The position numbers and the translations under genes were made by a program. From Nannobrachium achirus (taxonomy: Eukaryota; Chordata; Actinopteri; Myctophiformes; Myctophidae): DNA of 64,000 nt. This document shows positions 60,415 to 64,000 of this stretch, piece after piece. Under the pieces are notes generated by a model that was not told the origin of the DNA, ran no database searches, and worked only from the letters and a program-made list of their open reading frames with translations. Position 1 is the first letter of the stretch. Each line of letters opens with the position of its first letter. The stretch lies in the NCBI GenBank assembly GCA_963921795.1, contig OY997639.1, positions 58,599,195-58,663,194 on the forward strand, in the 5' to 3' direction.

Positions 60415-60870
60415 TTAATCACCACTGTGAACCAGCATTAGGTGTTCAAGTAGTCTCTATCAATTAGTCGGGGGCGTTGGGGATATTTTGTGCTAATCAG
60501 TCTAAAAGTGCCAAATTTTGCACAGATGTAGCCCGGGGCTTGCTCTAATGATTTAGCTAGGGCACCCGAGCCGCTCACCTTCGGGGTCGCCACAGCGGCC
60601 AAATCAAGTTGGGCTCCCATCGACTTTCTATACAGGAGGAAAATACCCAGAAAAGAATCTGCTTTAAGCAGGATGTGTGGGGTCTAACTAGGGGTTTGTC
60701 ATGATGCTGAATCCATTGCAAGCATTTGTTTTGCACAAAAAACATTCCTTGGGCTATAAATGGCCCCAGAAAATGCCCACAAAACTGTGAAAAGTGATGA
60801 CTCATCACTTTTCATCACTAAACCATAGTTTTTTGGCTCCATTCATAGCCCAAGGAATGTGTCCTCTGGG
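60415..60870. mobile_element. Partial palindromic MITE (30415-type) in ckap5 intron
   Basis: Shares long stretches with the large palindrome at 30415-30965, for example CTGAATCCATTGCAAGCATT and TCTGCTTTAAG followed by the GGGGTCTAACTAGGGG segment. It also shares TGAAAAGTGATGACTCATCA with the truncated copy at 44230-44440. It fills the intron next to the MITE-split exon. Confidence 0.6.
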
Positions 60871-60876
60871 TCTCAC

Positions 60877-61376
60877 CTTGGGAGCAGCAGCAGCACAGAT
60901 ATAAAAAGCTAGATACCTCCTCCACCGCTGCAGTTCATTAGCGCGACTGGTCAAACACCCCTGGCGGAAGTGCATAACTGTGGAACTGCGGAAGGCACTC
61001 TGCCCCCTCCAATGGGAAAGAGGGAGTCCTGCCAGGACTGCATCTGATTGGACTACCGAGCTTCCCATTCTGTGACGCACAAGGAAGCGTCCTTCAGAAT
61101 TCCCAAGAGCCCCGCCTCAGAATTCTGGAGGCTTGCATAGAGTTATTGGGAGGCTTGCCAGGAGTCTTGGACCAGCACCCCCCAGTCGGAAGAGGCGTCT
61201 ACCTTTCTATGTCTGTGAGCAGCAGCAGCAGCGGGGGCTTTCCTGGGAGGACCTCCAGCCTTGGGTGGAGCTTCAGCAGCGGGCTGGGCCTTGGCAGCAG
61301 CCTTCTTCTCTCCTCCTCCTCCTCCTCCTGCCTTCTTCGCTCCTGGAAGCTCCACTTTATCAGCGGACTCTTTTAT
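60877..61376 (-). pseudogene. ckap5: ckap5 linker exon split by a MITE
   Basis: The exon opens IKESADKVELPGAKKAGGGG and runs through a Lys/Ala/Pro-rich stretch to GGPPRKAPAAAAA. This is the flexible linker between TOG2 and TOG3 that contacts the microtubule lattice. At a GCT (Ala) repeat the frame is interrupted at 61216 by a 322-bp element. The remaining exon end, a run of Ala codons, CCC AAG and donor GTGAGA, is found on the far side at 60877-60894. A weak donor-like AAG|GTAGAC lies just inside the element and could truncate the exon if used, giving a new tail reading HRHRK. Confidence 0.82.
60895..61216 (-). mobile_element. hAT-like MITE inserted in the ckap5 linker exon
   Basis: Terminal inverted repeats begin ACAGATATAAAAAGCTAG on one side and ACAGACATAGAAAGGTAG on the other. 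The flanks share GAGCAGCAGCAGC, but this target is a CAG-type microsatellite, so the true duplication length is uncertain. The body matches the element at 48320-48581 in inverted orientation, including the stretches around CAGTTCATTAGCGCGACTGG and TGTGACGCACAAGGAAGC. Confidence 0.85.
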
Positions 61377-61480
61377 CTGATACCATGGAAACAAAGACTG
61401 TTAGACATCGTGTTGGTTTATCAGCATCAGACAATCCCATCTTATTCTTTCCCAACTCCCCCCCCCCCCCCCCCAGGTTA

Positions 61481-62050
<570 letters not shown>

Positions 62051-62156
62051 CCCTGGTTTTGAGGGGAAATCTGAGGAATAGCTTGTTGCTCGAAAGTTCT
62101 CATTGCATTAAATAAAATCCTCTTAATGGGAGCCATTAGTTGTGCATATCTTTCCG

Positions 62157-62507
<351 letters not shown>

Positions 62508-62539
62508 CTGGAAGAGAAGAGCAACAATAACCATTAGTC

Positions 62540-63465
<926 letters not shown>

Positions 63466-64000
63466 CTACAGTAGGGCACAAGGTCAACCAGTTAGTTGAG
63501 GAAAGTCTCTGTGCACCAAGTTATCTTTCAGCAGTTAATTTACGGTTAGGCATTGCAATGCCTACATGGAGTACCCTGGAACGATAACCTTCCTAAACAA
63601 CCAGTAGTTGAAATGGTCACTTATATAATCACCAATATCACCAATGGTTTTGTCTCATGTTTATGGAGAACTACAAAAAGTATTGAATACTTTCATGGGC
63701 AATACAACAATTTGGAATATACATTTTCTGAATGTTTTAGGGTTGGAGGCATCAATCGCAAGGGCAAATGGGGCCAAAAGGCAAACTTTTGATGCACTCA
63801 CACTTGCAATTCCGATTGAGAGTTTGAGTGCTGCCAGACATGTACACATGTACTGCAGGCAATAAATATGTATGTCCTATTGTCCCAAAGTGCTGAGTAA
63901 AATGAGTTGCTCTTGAAAATCAGTGATGTCAGTCTTCTCCAAATTTAGGCACCGTTTCAGCATGCGGCTGTTAACATGGCGGGGACGCATGCGCAGTACA
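63466..64000. other. Unique sequence at the right edge, presumed ckap5 intron
   Basis: No upstream ckap5 exon is visible on the minus strand. The last 30 bases contain AACATGGCGG and GCATGCGCAGT, which resemble YY1 and NRF1 promoter motifs, but a promoter here is not otherwise supported. Confidence 0.35.

Overview
The window reads as nuclear DNA from a teleost fish. It has very dense (CA)n/(GT)n and (GA)n microsatellites, many short non-autonomous DNA transposons with hAT-like ends (CAGTGGTTCTCAA, CAGGGGTCTTCAAC, CAGGGGCGTCRCAC), tRNA-derived SINEs and the common fish repeat tail TAAGTCGCTTTGG. Introns have GT/AG ends, and the only recognisable proteins are vertebrate ones. The species cannot be named from the sequence.

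Layout. 1-48,300: I find no gene I can defend. This part is microsatellites, minisatellites, SINEs, palindromic MITEs and unique DNA, some of it TAAT/ATTA-rich and a candidate for conserved regulatory elements. 48,300-50,420: MITEs and a CCAAT-box promoter. 50,421-50,508 (+): first coding exon of lyplal1 (lysophospholipase-like 1), with no second exon seen downstream. 51,400-54,620 (+): a spliced gene of unknown function with a tandemly duplicated exon region. 55,425-58,983 (-): exons of an uncharacterised protein with a C2HC zinc-finger-like motif. 59,814-63,465 (-): seven exons of ckap5 (ch-TOG/XMAP215), covering the second half of TOG2, the basic linker and the start of TOG3. This ckap5 piece carries a 1-nt frameshift, a 10-nt deletion, a hAT-like MITE inside a coding exon, a missing exon, a tandemly copied splice donor and no downstream exons, so it looks like a decaying partial copy.

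The most unusual feature is a palindromic cassette of about 55-75 bp (arm AAATAGCNGATCTACAAGCT) present in about 46 full or partial copies. It sits near the symmetric centre of at least five otherwise unrelated MITE families, and its variants are matched on both arms and specific to the host family. A second pattern is five MITE insertions flanked by 30-77 bp direct duplications of host DNA, in place of the 8-bp duplications seen at other members of the same families. An assembly artefact must be excluded for these duplications and for the ckap5 lesions.
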